64,000 bases of DNA from Sisyra terminalis (taxonomy: Eukaryota; Arthropoda; Insecta; Neuroptera; Sisyridae): positions 23,723,001 to 23,787,000 of the forward strand of contig OY292275.1 of assembly GCA_958496175.1 (NCBI GenBank). The letters are read 5' to 3'. The position numbers and the translations under genes are program-made. The notes under the pieces are model-generated. The model worked only from the letters and a program-made list of their open reading frames with translations, had not been told where the DNA came from and did not search any database. This document shows positions 25,188 to 37,932 of this stretch, in pieces (within the stretch, counting starts at the first letter, position 1; each line of letters opens with the position of its first letter).

Positions 25188-26542
25188 CAGAGTTGCCAGA
25201 AAAAAAGTATCGTAGTTATTTTGAAGTAACTTAGTTACTTTAAAGTCAATGTTTATCTTAGTTCTATTTTTTGGCAAAAAGTAACTAGTATTTTAGATAA
25301 TTTTTAAAAAGAACTGTACCGTGCATCCTAAAAAACTATCTTAAGATACCGAAAAATATTTAGGGTAACTAAGAATAACTAAAAATAAAGTATGCAGTAA
25401 ACCATAAAATGGTGTTCCTGACTACCTGGTTGTACAAAATAATGTTAAATTTGTGATTTTTTTGTACAAAATAATGTTAAATTTGTGATTTTTTTTTATG
25501 AATTATAATATGTACCTCTTATATTAATCTTTTATCGTTTTTTAATGGAGGGGATAGGATTAGATGGTTCAAAAATCTTTGTTTTTTTTATCATAAATTG
25601 TTAGTAAAACTATTTTAAATATGTTCCCCAAATTTTAAATGAAAATTTCGACTCGTTCTATTGTTATACCCATTAAAGTGAGTAGCTCTCCTTCAGGACC
25701 CCGAGTGGTCCACGTGTATAACCGAGTGATTACTAAGGTACCCATTTTTTTAAATGCGTTTTTCTCAAAACGATTTTTTTTAAAATTGCGTTCTATATGA
25801 ATGTAAAATTGGAATATTATCATTACTTAAATTTTTTTTTCATGAAAAAAGCTTTTTTTGACCCCTATAAGAAAATCAATTTTCTATTTTGTTGTTAGTG
25901 TTTAGGTTCATATAGAAGAGAGACATACAATAAAAGTAAATTCCAACATCGTTTGATTTCAAAAGAAAATTGTGACATTCAGAATGTACCCACAATGCTG
26001 AGTCTGATTGTAACCTGCAATATGAGGTCGCTTATATTTTTAGTGTTTTTCAAGGAAATTCTTCAAAAATTCTTTTATAGTATATACTTAAATTTATATA
26101 TAAAATATTCTCAAAGTTTTAATAAATTATATTAATTTTTCATACTATAAAAAATAATGAAAATCATTCAGAAAATCATTAAGAAAACGCTGTCCTAATC
26201 CTGTTTCCTCCTTTAAGTGTGTTGTTTTTACTAGGATGTCATACATACTTTTATTTTTCCTAAATTATTAAAGATAAGAAATACATTATCTGATTCCCTT
26301 ATAACTTGATCTAATACGTTACGAAGCTTAGTTCATACAAAGTAACTAAAATAAAATCTTTTGAAGTATCTTAAAAAGTAACTTATGATAAGTATTTAAG
26401 TTCCTTTTTTTAAGTGAATCTAAATACTCAAAGTAACTTCGGATAAAAAAAGTTTAAAAAAATTAACTAGTTTCTTATCTTATCTTATAAAGTAACTTAT
26501 CTAGTATCTAGATACTTTCTCAATGTATCTTTGACAGTTCTG
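25188..26542. mobile_element. hAT-like non-autonomous element (about 1.36 kb)
   Basis: The left end CAGAGTTGCCAGA and the inverted right end CAGAACTGTCAAA form the terminal repeat. Flanking 8-mers GATATAAT and GGTATAGT match at 6 of 8. Both ends are packed with AAGTAACTT, TAACTAGTA and AGTATCTAGATACT motifs in both orientations. A 32-bp direct tandem repeat (TGTACAAAATAATGTTAAAT core) sits at 25430-25493. No transposase is recognisable. A relative occurs at about 62990-63139. Confidence 0.55.
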
Positions 26543-27648
26543 GGTATAGTAAGAGGTGACTATTAAAAGTTATACTACACTTTTAACAGCCTTACACCAA
26601 CAATTTCTTTTCTATTATTGTTTCACATTGGAATTTATTGTATTATTGTTGTTTATATCGTATTATTGTTTAATTTATGAAAACTACTTCTCCACGAATT
26701 AGAGAAATATAATTTTGATTTATCTCTTTTCTTTTCATCAATCCTTTACGGCTTAATCCTGAGCATCTGATATTTGCTACCTTTCATCAATAGCAAACGT
26801 TTAACTTTAAATAGACTTACAAAAAATAATTATTTGAAAATATATTAATTTAAAAAGAAAAACAGATTTTTAATATGTTTTCATAAAAATTATTTTAAAA
26901 TATCTCATAAAAAACTTATATAAAAATCACGAACCGAAAAAATTTATGAACACTATAATTTTCTACAAATTCTACCATTAAAAGATAAATGATCTTGTTA
27001 ATGAGTGTCCTAGAGATTTTAGAATTTAAAATCGTACACCATCAAACCAACTACTGATTCTCTACTGGCCGCCTAATGTACAAGTAGGACTAATAAGTTA
27101 TCGCAAGCTTTGGCAGTTGATATAATATTACACTTCTATTATCCATTTTTTGATCTATCAATCAGTTTGATAGTCTATTTTGGAATTCGATTATTTGAAC
27201 TCTTTAAGTACCTATTCTTATCATCCAATTATGATAGATTTTCTTTGTAAAATCCTTCTAGAGCCAAAAATTTGATCAGGGAAAAGCGATTTTTTGATTT
27301 ACTCCACTCAACTTTGAAAAATTGCTTCTAATTTAGTATTTTACACTTATATTCAGTTTTTTTTTTCTTCAGGCAGAGTGCTCTAATTGCCTTCCCCCTT
27401 GTTTTTGACAGGGATAACTATATAGAACAAATCTTTTCAAATACTGAATTTAAATTTCATCTGGAAAATGAACGAGAAATCATCACAAAAGCTTATTAGT
27501 GTATCACATAAAAAATGTTAATTTCTAATAGATTAATTATTTTCTTTACGAAAATTTTTCTAGCTAAAGCATAACTATTTGTTTTTGTTCAAGTGCTAAG
27601 ATAATCAAATTTTAAAACCCCATGTTAATTTTTGTTCTTTTTTTGCAG
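26543..27648 (+). other. upstream intron or 5' flank of Met
   Basis: Ends in the pyrimidine-rich acceptor TTTTTTTGCAG at 27648. No coding exon that I can support lies here. Confidence 0.5.
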
Positions 27649-28048
27649 CAATAGTCGCGAGATGCGAAACCGTGCGGAAAAAATGCGTCGTGACAAAATC
27701 AACACATTGATTGGGGAATTAGCCAAGCTGGTACCATTCGTAAGCAACAGTTCGAAACGTGTTGACAAAACGAGCATACTACGATTGACGGCAGCGTTTT
27801 TCCGGTACAAGCAATTTCCAGCCATGTTCGATAGTTACAAGTCGCAAAGTCATAACAACAATGCATCATCGCCTCAATCGACAACAAGTGGAACCAATAC
27901 AATGGCCGTTCCAAATGAGGACATTCCTGTTGAATCCATGATCCAATTAGTTTGCGACCAACTTGGTGGTTTTCTGATGGTTCTTTCAACGCAAGGGAAA
28001 ATTGTTTTGGTGTCTCAGATGGTCGAATCTTTGCTCGGTCATAATTAC
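27649..28048 (+). CDS. Met: Met exon: bHLH and start of PAS-A
   Basis: Encodes the basic region, helix 1 (INTLIGELAKLV), loop, helix 2 (KTSILRLTAAFFRYKQ), an Asn/Ser/Thr-rich linker and the first half of PAS-A ending SLLGHNY. The acceptor is TTTGCAG|C. The donor is TAC|GTACGT; using it, LLGHNY joins directly to MDLMGQSI, matching the usual LLGHxxxDLMGQ spacing of the family. The open frame upstream of 27649 is only the polypyrimidine tract translated. Confidence 0.9.
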
Positions 28049-31000
28049 GTACGTATTTTCACTTTATGCTAATTTTTACGTTCAATAAAACCATAAATAT
28101 TTCATTTGCTATCATTAATATAGAAACTTCTTTCTTTGAGTATTACATCAAATATATTTATATCCATAAATTATATTATTCATACTTATGCGATAAAATA
28201 ATAATACGTGACCGCTAAAACTTATTAAAAATAGTCTCCCGCACAAAGTAAAGGTGCAAAATGTAAGTTACCGAAATAAATTATTTAAGGAAAACACAAT
28301 ACAAAATTTTCAAATGGTCATGTAGTTAACTCATATTTTTGATAATTCTATAAATTATAAAACAATGGTTTCAAACTCAATGAATGCTCTACAAAAAACA
28401 TACAACGTTTATACTTGAAAATGGTCACAAACGTTTTTGTATGACCGTTTTGTATGTTCGTATAAACATTTGGATCATCATTTTTGTTATTAAATATCAA
28501 GTAACTCCCCGTGAAATATTGACTACCCTATATTGATACCATTGACAAATAACTTCCCGTGAAATATAATATATATATGTCGACAACGACAGAAAACAAA
28601 AGTTGTAAAAACATACGTGTGAAAGAAATAAAATCATTATTTCTAACTTGTTCAATTGTCAATTTTTATCATTTGCCAGATGTATCAGTGTTGGACTGTG
28701 AATATTACATGGAAAAATTTTTACCAGTTGTATCAATGTTGGACTGTAAATATTTCACACGAAATTACTAGTTATTGTTAATAATTAAGTTGCCGTTTTA
28801 AACTGAAAATTATAGACACAAATGACCATAATTTTATTAGATAAAAATAATTTGTATACATTTTATTCTATACTAATGTTAATTTTTGTTCTCCTTTTGT
28901 AAAAATTCTGTTATATGATTCCATTAAAATCACGTTGACGTTCAAAGTTAGTGTATAGTGTAGTTTATATACTAACGTAATTTTTTAACTTGAACGTGTT
29001 AAACTTATGAGAGCAGAGGTCCTCAACTTTTTTGTGTCGAGGAGCACATCCTTAGATGTCAGCTGAGCACTGGATTTTTTGGTGAATTATAATTAATGTA
29101 TTGTTAGGAATTGTTCAAATCATAAGTAAAAAAGTTTTTAAAAAAACTTTAATATTTTTATCATGTAAAGTAGCAGTCTGCGGGGATCATGATACCCGCT
29201 GGCATAATCTTGATATCACTGTGTTACTCTATACTTGCATTCCAGATGGCCATTGACTTTTCGTAAAAAAAAACTTAAAATAGGAATATTCAATTATAAA
29301 TAAATCTTTTGACACCAGCGAATTTAGAACAAAGAATAGAAATGAGACATTCACACGCATATTCAATGTTTATAGTTATTACTTTAAAACTGCTTTGTTA
29401 ATGTATGCATTAACGATGTTCATGCTTTAACTGTAAAATATATTTATTTGCTTAACAAAAACATCTTCATTATAAATTTAATGATGAAGAAGTTTTTGAA
29501 CGAAAAAAGTTGAAGAAAATTTCTTTAGTACAAAAAGATTATGATATTTTTTTTTGAAATGACCACACACGTGCGTATTATCACTATACTATGTATTAGT
29601 TGTAATGTTTGCGAGCCAATTTGTAAATGTAAAAGGGAGTCATAATATTCATAATTTTAGGAATATCATAATGATAAACTTTAATAAATTATGAAAATTT
29701 ATTTTTACAAAAAACATGTTAGACTATGTGAGCTATGTTAAGTTTAGCGACTGCAGTATGTATAAAAAATCTCGGTCAAGTACGAGTCGAACTCGCACGC
29801 GAAAGATTTTGTGTTACATTCAAACCTTATTTTTGAAATAAATTAATATAACATCCAATTAGTTGAATTTAAGTGTTTTTTTCGCAAATAATTTTATCAA
29901 ATTTTGTTTAAAGTTCTTCAACAGTCTATCTTAAATTTTAATTGCTCTTGATATAAAAAAAACGTATCAAATATTTTGAAAACTCATCAAAATTAGGTCG
30001 AAATAGAACTTGATGAAAATTAGAACAGGAGTTATCTGTTTCTACTCTTCACTATAAATCAATATTTTCCAAACATTTATCAACCGTCAACCACATTATG
30101 TAATTTTCATAATGCCGAATACATGTCTTCGAAAAAAATACCAAAATTGCTATTGTATGAACCCCTTGTCGTCCGGTGTAGTTGAAAAGCAGTGCATTGC
30201 GACCCCCGCTAATTCTTTTTGTTTCTCTAGAGTTACGTGATCCTCATCTGTGTCTGTTCATTTGAAATTGCCATAAGAAAGGAAAACTTTGTTCACAAAA
30301 CTTTTTTCAACTTTGTACGTATTTATTTTTATTTTAAAAAGTTTCGGATTTTGAATCAAAATTATGGTCAAAAATTGTACTTTGACTTCAATTCTTTGTT
30401 TACTTTTTTAGTTGTTTTTTATCCTCAGAAAATTTAGTGCGGTTTTAATTTCTTATCTCCTTTTTTGCAAACTGTTTTTTTTACAAAATTTAGACGTGAT
30501 TTATAATGTTTAGTTCAAAAACCTTTTTTTTTAGGTTTTTAGTGTTTTTAGCCTCAATCAATACACAAACAATTACTCCAAACTCACTTTTCATTAAAAT
30601 ATTCTTTCTTTTGGTTTCTTATGACAGTTTCAGACGAACAGACCCAAAATTATCTTGAAGTACATTTTCGCAAAAAAATGACATTTTCGCGAACAAATAT
30701 TTAGTGGACAATTTCACTTTCTAATGTTATCATTGGCATTATCGAAATAGTTACACTAACTTTACTTCAAAATCTACTAATATTAGCTATTTATGAATCT
30801 TCAACCATAAGCAACAACACTTTTTTCATTATACTATTTTCGTTAATTTAAAATACTTTCCCAAATATTTATGTGCGAAAAATTATGATTTTATCTGTTG
30901 AATTATATTTTCTTGAATGTTATATTAAATCACTGTAGTTATTGAACTCGTTCGATAAAATTTCTTTTCCGAAATTAATTACAATTGAGAGCAAAATGTA

Positions 31001-34000
31001 TTTACCCAATTAATTATGAATTTATTAAATAAACATTGCTTATAAATTTATGATTTTCTCAATGTAATTTTAAAACAACTTTACGGCATTTCTTTTCTAC
31101 TTTTAATACGCCAACACTCCTTTTGCATTTGCTTATACTTTTCTCGTTTACAAACCGAATTGACTATTTGGCAACGTTGAAAATGTAGTATAAATTGTTG
31201 TAGTTCTTTCATATAGCGTAAATAAAATATTTCACATTAAAGTTTGTATCGTTTTTGTAAATTTCTCGAAAAAAAATATGACAATTTTGAAAATTTCAAC
31301 GAGAACAAAAACGTCCGGTGACGTCATATGCAAGTAAACATGCTTTCCTTGATTGACAGTAGTTGGCGCTTTATGTTTTTTGTGTGTTATGTTCAATATT
31401 TGAACTATTACGCATTTCGTTTTTTGAGTTTTTTTTATAAAATCATAAAAAGTGTGGGGTTATTAATTTTAAATTTTAAAATGGAGTCAAATTTTGTGCG
31501 AGCCGATAACAGCTACTTATAACCTAAGATGGACAGAAGATAGATGAAGTTTACTTATTTATAAATGTGCTTTTGTGTTTTTGTGCTCATTCGGAAGTTT
31601 TGTAAAATCTCATTTTAGGTTATGTTGAGAAAAACTTTGAAATAACCATATTTTTTGAGATTTGTTGGCAAAGAAATAAGTTTTTGTAACCGTATTTATA
31701 CATTAAAAAATTACACATCTTTTTGTACTCCATTCTGTTCAATAAATTTTAAGAAAAATGATAAAATTCACTTTAGCTGAATTAGGTTAACTCTTTTACT
31801 TGCAAATTACGTCACACATTACTTCCATTATAGAAATAGCGTTTTTGACGCGGTTTTAGGGTTTTAAACTTACAACATCAATATATATTGATAATACAGT
31901 ACTTTTCCTGGAAATTTTAAATTCCTGGGAAATTTTAAAATGAATCAAATATCTTATTTAGTACATTTAAAAGTTTCAATTTTACTTTCTTAACCGAAAA
32001 GTTGTGTTTATATGTACAATTTTATAATTTAATTAAAGGGATGGAAATAATCCCATTGACAAATTAATTTTCTTTCTTAGTTTTTTACTCATTTTCACAT
32101 TTTAAACACAATCAAACCAATTTAAAATTCTCTCTAGAAGTTATCGTAAAAATGTTATTTATTCATTATTTGCCTTTTTTACTGCTTACATCTAATCCTG
32201 AACTTTATAACAGGCCTAAGTTATGATAATTATTCAATTTTAAACAGACCTTGAAAAAATTGCCATTTAAAAAATAACAAATTGGAACTAAGAGATAATT
32301 AAAAATACAATTCAAAGAAATGTATTACTCAATATGTTTTTACGTGGTACTCACTTACCCATCTACCAGATTATGTTGTGTAAATAACTAGTCGATACTC
32401 GCTACTTCGTCAGTGTGGCAGAAAAAAGTTGACAATGTTAATGTTGAATTTTACTGATTGTCGAGAAATACCTTGTATGCCTTGTACGCATATCTCCCAT
32501 TTCTTTGATTTAATTGCAACAAAAAATAAAAAATGAATAAAACCAATATACTGAAAAAATGTATAAGAAAGCAATCTAATAATTTATTGAAAAAAATAAC
32601 AATTTTGCATTTCATTATATTACTGACCTTTAAAATTTTGATTGACTTAAAAATTAATAGCCTTCTTAATAGGACAAAACCATGAAATAGGATGAAAACA
32701 CAAACATATAAATCATTTGGAGTATTCAAAATAAATATAGATACAACAAGTAAATTATTGAAACCTATGTTAAGACTTATAAGTAGCCTTCATTTAATTC
32801 GTGAAGATAAAGGACTCCTATCTATTTGGACAATTGTCAAATTAACATTTTCTTAAGTAACTAGTGAAAATTTAAGAAAAAATTTCAAACCCTTGTTTCA
32901 TTCTTGGTTGGCAATTGAAAAGATTAATACCGTAGCGAATTTGGGCGTTTGCATTTCTAAAAGTCATGGTTCTAACTTTATCGGTTTGCTGAAAAATTGG
33001 GAATATTTTTTGCTAAAAATTATAATTTTTGTGCTAACGCTCTGTGTTTATTACCAAAAATTAAGGTTTACTAAAACCAATGTAATAAGTTATCTACAAA
33101 ATAAAAATATTACTAAAACCTAACCAGTAGATTTCAATTGATCGATCTTTAAACGGACAGACGGAGAGACCTTATATTTTATGTATTAAATAGTATTACA
33201 TTAGACTCCTTAGTACGCGACCACGTCAAGTAATACTAAAGCTTGTTATACACTTCTTCGGTTTCAAAAGATTCAGTTTTCATACGTAAGCAAGAGTATA
33301 ACATGATACATATATCTATAGTCTATGAAGCTTTTACTCCTGTAATTTTTTTGGTGCAAGTAGCTTTTATACATGTCACTATCTAGGAACGTCTCATTCT
33401 CTATTTTGTATTTAAATCAATATTAATTTAATTTAATTTTTCTAGATTCATCTTTTGTCGCTAAATTTTCATTATAGTCGTTTTATCCGCGAATTGAATT
33501 AAAAAGAAAATAGAGAATGAGTCGTCGCCAAAAAGTGACTTGTATAAAAGCTACTTGTATGAAAATTTTTGATCTCAATTATTCCATTGAAAGGCAGGCG
33601 AATGCCAAATTCCAAAATTAGGTAGAATTTTTTTTTCTGACAATTTTGTAGTATTGGCGTAACTAGATTTTACCAATATATTGGTCCCCAGAATAAACTA
33701 ATTTTACATGAATTATAAGGATGATTTATAATTTTGAAAGTAAAGAAATGGTTTTTATAGGCCATACCGTCATTGAATCGCGTCTATTATTGTTTAATAG
33801 AGTTACGTTGAAGTGTTATTTATTGTCCTGCCTCGTCAAAATGAATTACTTGTATCTTTGCATTGTACTTACAGCAATAATTTTCACCAAAGTCAATATG
33901 AATTATGTTCTCATCTTTAAACAGGAAAAATGGAGAATTTAAGGACTAAATAAGCAAAGAAATAAAAAAGTCAAATTTGGCTAGTTTAAAAGCCATTACC

Positions 34001-36399
34001 TCATATATCATCATTCCGTCGTTTCAATTTGAAATGAGGGAATGACACAATGAAGTTTAAACGTAAAAAATCTTGGTATATAAACTGTTGTTATATCTGA
34101 ATTTTTGTGTAAGTTACCGTCTCTAACAACCTACGTTAATGTGGAACAGTTATTAACATATAGTAAATACCTCCATTTTTTTCAATGTGAGGGAATGACG
34201 ACTGAAAATGTAATCTTGAAATATTTTTCATATTTTTTATTTTTATAATATACTCTTACAGGTTTAAGCTGACTTAAATATATGAAATAATTGATAATAT
34301 TGCCAATAATCAAAAATCGATGACAGCATTCATGAATGATTACAGATGCGTTTATATATTAGCTGTTAGTAAAGGTGTGAGGTAATAATTTTCTTTTATG
34401 AGACACGTATAAAAATTATATTTGAAAACGTGTTCTTTACTTTTAATTCCAAACTCAAAAGATTTTTGAAAATCTATTTTTTTTAATCGATTAGTGAAAT
34501 TCTAAAACAATTTTTTTGAAAAAAATTTGATTTACAAGTTCAAAAATGTGCTAACCTGGGAGCTAAGCTTGGGACATAGTAAGGAAATGATTTTCAAAGT
34601 ACTATTTATTTATTATTTTAATTTGATTTTCATGTGTTACAAAAATTATAGCCAACACTGGCTAACACCAGTCCAACATACATAACACTAGTCCAATTTA
34701 TGTCCTTGTCAAGGAAAAAAAATACTCTCATAGGTCACTTAGATTTTTATAAAAACTGAAAGAATAAAAATTTCGAGATTTCATGAAAATTACCCATTTA
34801 TCGTTCCCAAATTCATCAAAATCTGTTAAACGCCTTCAACTTTTGCAAAATACTCCGTTCGTTTGTTGAAATCTATGGTTCTCAGATTGTTACTGAGATT
34901 TTATTGATGTTGAGTCTGAAACTCAACTCAACGTTATTCCAATTTTATATACGCAATTCTGAGCAAATGCTGAGCTAAGCAACTATGACTACAAGTGTTG
35001 TTTCTCTTACACTGTTTTATCAAATAGGGATTAGAAAAATTATTTTCTTATTTCAATGCTTTAAAATGTGATTTTTTTTATTGATTTCAGATGGATTTAA
35101 TGGGCCAATCGATATTCGATTTAAGTCACAGTGACGATCATAATCGATTACGACATCAATTATCTCACGACGTAAATGCACCTAACGATGAAAGTGGTGG
35201 TGAATTGAGACGAAATTTCAATATTCGTATGGCTCGAGCTCGGCCCCGCTGCGAACCTGTGACATATGAGCCGGTGAGCATCAGTGGTGTATTAGCGCCT
35301 AACAAATTTCTTCTTTGTATTGTGAAAGTGTATCGGCCTCCACCACTTGCTGAACGCCTTTTAGAAGCAAGCAAAGACGAGTACATTACACGCCATTTAG
35401 TCGATGGTCGAATTATCAATTGTGATCAGCGTATATCAGTTGTGGCCGGTTATATGAGCGAGGAAGTCTCTGGACTATCGGCGTTTACATTTATGCATCG
35501 AGAAGATGTAAGGTGGACAATGATAGCACTGCGACAAATGTATGACCGGGGTGAAAGTCGCGGATCATCTTGTTATCGACTTTTATCGCGTACAGGACAG
35601 TTTATATACTTGCGAACGTACGGTTATCTAGAAGTAGATAGTAACGGCACGGTTGAAAGTTTCGTGTGTGTTAACACACTTGTGTCAGAGACTGAAGGGC
35701 GTCAGTTGATTCAGGAGATGAAAGCTCGGTACAGTGCGCTTATACAGCCAAGTGACCCGCTTTCATTGACCAATGGAGATTCGACCGCTACCGTTGAAGA
35801 TCCACAGCAACTCGAAGTGGCCATACAATACCTAATGCACAAATTGCCAGGCTCGCCAAGTTCACCACCACCCTCGTCTTCGTCGTCCTCGTCCTCAATT
35901 AAAGAGATTCAAGACTGTAACAATGGCAGCAGCCACCAAAATAGCCACAATATTAGTAATAATAATAACTATAAAAATAGTATAAATAGTACAAGTAGTC
36001 TTAAGAAAAGCGGATGTTCGATAAGTGATGCAGCTCCGGCAGCAAAACGAATACGTACTGAATCCCCGGATCTGTTCCTCCCATCAACACATCGGAATGT
36101 GCAACTACATTCGCCGCCACCATCCACCGAAATTATTCTCCCCAGAAACAATTCGTATAAAGACTCGGCTCATAAAATTGCCACAATCCAACTGGATCGA
36201 CAAATACGTAAGCAACAACAATTCACGTTAAGCCAACATCCACGTGAGCGACAAAATAATCGAGTAAGTATCAATTTCGTTTCAAACTTAAATCATAACG
36301 TAAATGTTTCTTATTTAAAACCTCTTGTAGATGAATAATCATGAAGATGCAGCACATAGTAATAATATTGACTGTCAACCGCTCGATCAATCACTATGA
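27649..36399 (+). CDS. Met: Methoprene-tolerant (Met/gce-type), juvenile hormone receptor, 5' end missing
   Basis: A bHLH-PAS transcription factor that, in this family, binds juvenile hormone in its PAS-B pocket, pairs with Taiman and activates targets such as Kr-h1. Three exons are visible: 27649-28048, 35091-36263 and 36331-36399, with introns of 7042 and 67 bp. All have GT-AG ends, and both joins are phase 0. Together they give about 546 residues. Order: bHLH (REMRNRAEKMRRDK basic region), PAS-A split by the long intron, PAS-B (YITRHLVDGRII to SFVCVNTLVSE), then a Ser/Pro- and Asn-rich tail. The 5'-most visible base is the third base of a codon, so at least one upstream exon is missing; a candidate is 18358-18398. 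Single-gene insects call this Met, while Drosophila has Met and gce. Identification rests on strong PAS-B and bHLH motif agreement. Confidence 0.92.
28497..28776. mobile_element. MITE-like element with duplicated ends
   Basis: Each end is built from two tandem copies of a roughly 50-bp unit (CCGTGAAATATT ... ATTGATACCATTG), and the two ends are inverted relative to each other (right-end blocks TCAATGTTGGACTGTAAATA and ATCAGTGTTGGACTGTGAA). The centre carries a short AT run. There is no meaningful coding capacity; the 70-codon frame here is the repeat itself. Confidence 0.5.
28996..29060 (+). repeat. hAT-like terminus without a found partner
   Basis: CAGAGGTCCTCAACTTTTTT resembles a hAT terminal repeat, but I could not find a matching inverted end within the next kilobase. 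It may be truncated. Confidence 0.25.
32960..33190 (-). repeat. dispersed repeat, copy 2
   Basis: Reverse-strand relative of 12655-12860, sharing GTCTCTCCGTCTGTCC, TTGAAATCTACTGG and TTTTGTAGATAA blocks in the same order. It is inside the Met intron. Confidence 0.5.
33356..33558. mobile_element. palindromic MITE, family copy 1
   Basis: The ends GCAAGTAGCTTTTATACATG and, inverted, ACAAGTAGCTTTTATACAAG form arms of about 50 bp that continue through CTCATTCTCTATTTT. The centre (TTTTGTCGCTAAATTTTCAT) is shared with the element at 38597-38808, which has its own inverted arms. Confidence 0.6.
35091..36263 (+). CDS. Met: Met exon: rest of PAS-A, PAS-B and C-terminal tail
   Basis: 391 codons. Residues 1-80 finish PAS-A (MDLMGQSIFDLSHSDDH). 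Residues 97-200 are PAS-B, with the Thr of YITRH and the stretch ALRQMYDRGES typical of insect Met. A linker with EDPQQLEVAIQYL is a family motif. The tail has a polyserine tract (about 262-269), an Asn-rich stretch (about 278-303) and a conserved-looking KRIRTESPDLF. The donor is CGA|GTAAGT. Reading through the donor gives a plausible but false C-terminus ending at 36338. Confidence 0.92.
36331..36399 (+). CDS. Met: Met last coding exon
   Basis: The acceptor CTCTTGTAG is followed in phase by 22 codons (starting MNNHEDAAH, ending CQPLDQSL) and TGA at 36397. The 67-bp intron 36264-36330 has a near-perfect donor. The exon is too short to identify by itself. Support is the phase match and the splice sites. 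Confidence 0.75.
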   Translation: MNNHEDAAHSNNIDCQPLDQSL

Positions 36400-37250
36400 C
36401 ATTACGAGTCAACATCTCCAAGCCCGTGACCAGGAGTTACGGTTGGATAGTGATGGAGGCAGCTCACGAACATATCTTTTATACACTTTTGTCAACTGAT
36501 AACTTATATATTTATAAACAAATATGGAAAAAAATTTGAAAACTCACAAAACGAAAAAGACAAAAAAATAGAACTCAAAAGAAACGTAGGCCAAAGGTTT
36601 AATTTTTACCATTTTAAATACGATTATCGCAATGATATCCTCGTACATTAAACAAGTATGTTCATTACTTCAAACTCAATTTATCAACCAACTTAAATCC
36701 AATCGTAACTTATAAATACTTTGAAAATCAAAAGAAAGATATAGATACAAAGAAAAATTAACATACTGAAATTTCGAATGATACTCATTAATCTTAATGA
36801 AAATATTAAAAATTATTTAATAGTTGTTTCCAGAGAGAAGAGAATATTTACTGTGCTTTTCTATTTTAAAACTATTTTTAAATTAGGAAACTCCCACTCG
36901 GAAGGATAACATAGAATGATTCTTACTAAAAAATGCAATCTATTCAAATCAACTTAGTTGCACGATTTTAACTTCTTTATGACTGTTTTAAATTCATTTT
37001 TTTTAAAATAAATCAACTATATTTTTTATTTGATCGATCTTCAATGGCACTAATATTTAAATGCTGATTAAAATGTTGGAAATTCACCATTGCTACACGT
37101 TTTATGTTAAAGAAAAAATGAAATTTTAAAATGTACTTTTAATAATTTTTAGCCAATTTTTTTTAATAGTTTCAAATATAAAAACAAGATTTTTAAAAAA
37201 ATGAAAATACTTTAGACTCTAAAGTAGCGTTGTGACTGGTTTGTTTTAAG
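36400..37250 (+). other. Met 3' flank / probable 3' UTR
   Basis: No coding exon. A candidate poly(A) signal AATAAA lies near 37008, but several others occur in this AT-rich DNA, so the transcript end is not fixed. Confidence 0.4.
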
Positions 37251-37932
37251 AGGGTCTCTCTTGTGACGGGTTTATAAAATCGATTTTTTTCTGCATTAAT
37301 TGCTTTGTTATCATGTTTGAAATATGGAAATAAAGTTTGTTTTTTTTTTTTAAATTTGGAAGTCTTTATAAAGATACGGTTGTTATTACTTTAACCGTAC
37401 TTGAAATTTTGAACGTGTTTTTCTCAAAACTGATTTTTAAACTTTCGTCCTATCTCGACAACGATTTGACCAACTAACTTCCAATTCATAGGGCAGACTA
37501 GTTTAAACGCATGGAATAAACTCAATTATCGAAAAAAATCCGAATATTTATATAATTTTTGCAGCTAAATCTATCAAAAAAAAAGCTTAAAATTGCAACT
37601 TTTCTTCAAAAGTCCGTCAAACATCGAATTTTCCATATTTGTAATTAATTCTAGTTTATTCTTTGCGTTTAAGGCCACTGATTATAACTTAGAACCGTTT
37701 TTTTAGTTTGAGATAAATCAATCAGCCGAAATCTTGGAGACAATAAGCATACATATTTTGGAGACGAATGTCTTCGGAGTAATTTAACTTACTTTCTAGT
37801 CGAGATTTTTGGCTAAAAGTGTTTATACATATGCTTAAAGTAAATATACGAAATGATAAAAACTGAATATCCTATCTTATTATTAGTCCTCAAAAAAAAT
37901 ATTAAAATAGACCCTCACACGGGAGAACCCCT
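37251..37932. mobile_element. possible DNA transposon remnant
   Basis: The left end AGGGTCTCTCTTGTGACGGG and the inverted right end AGGGGTTCTCCCGTGTGAGG agree imperfectly over about 25 bp. There is no transposase frame. The target duplication is unclear, so the class is not assigned. Confidence 0.4.

Larger units (their letters stand above)
28049..35090 (+). other. 7-kb Met intron splitting PAS-A
   Basis: Runs from GTACGT to TTGATTTCAG. It contains no supported exon. It holds several MITE-like repeats (28497-28776, 32960-33190, 33356-33558) and a hAT-like end near 28996. Short frames at 28559, 30237, 31328, 32893 and 33721 have no domains. Confidence 0.8.

Noticed and set aside
29763..29812. 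GC-richer patch CGGTCAAGTACGAGTCGAAC and on, looking like a known dispersed insect repeat
   Set aside because: Suggestive, but no second copy or boundaries in the window, so not listed as an element.
31319..31326. TGACGTCA sites here and TGACGTCAT near 13147 as CRE elements
   Set aside because: Single isolated octamers far from any promoter I can identify; expected by chance over 64 kb.
35165..35419. 84-codon - strand frame over the Met PAS exon
   Set aside because: Antisense of a strongly supported coding exon.
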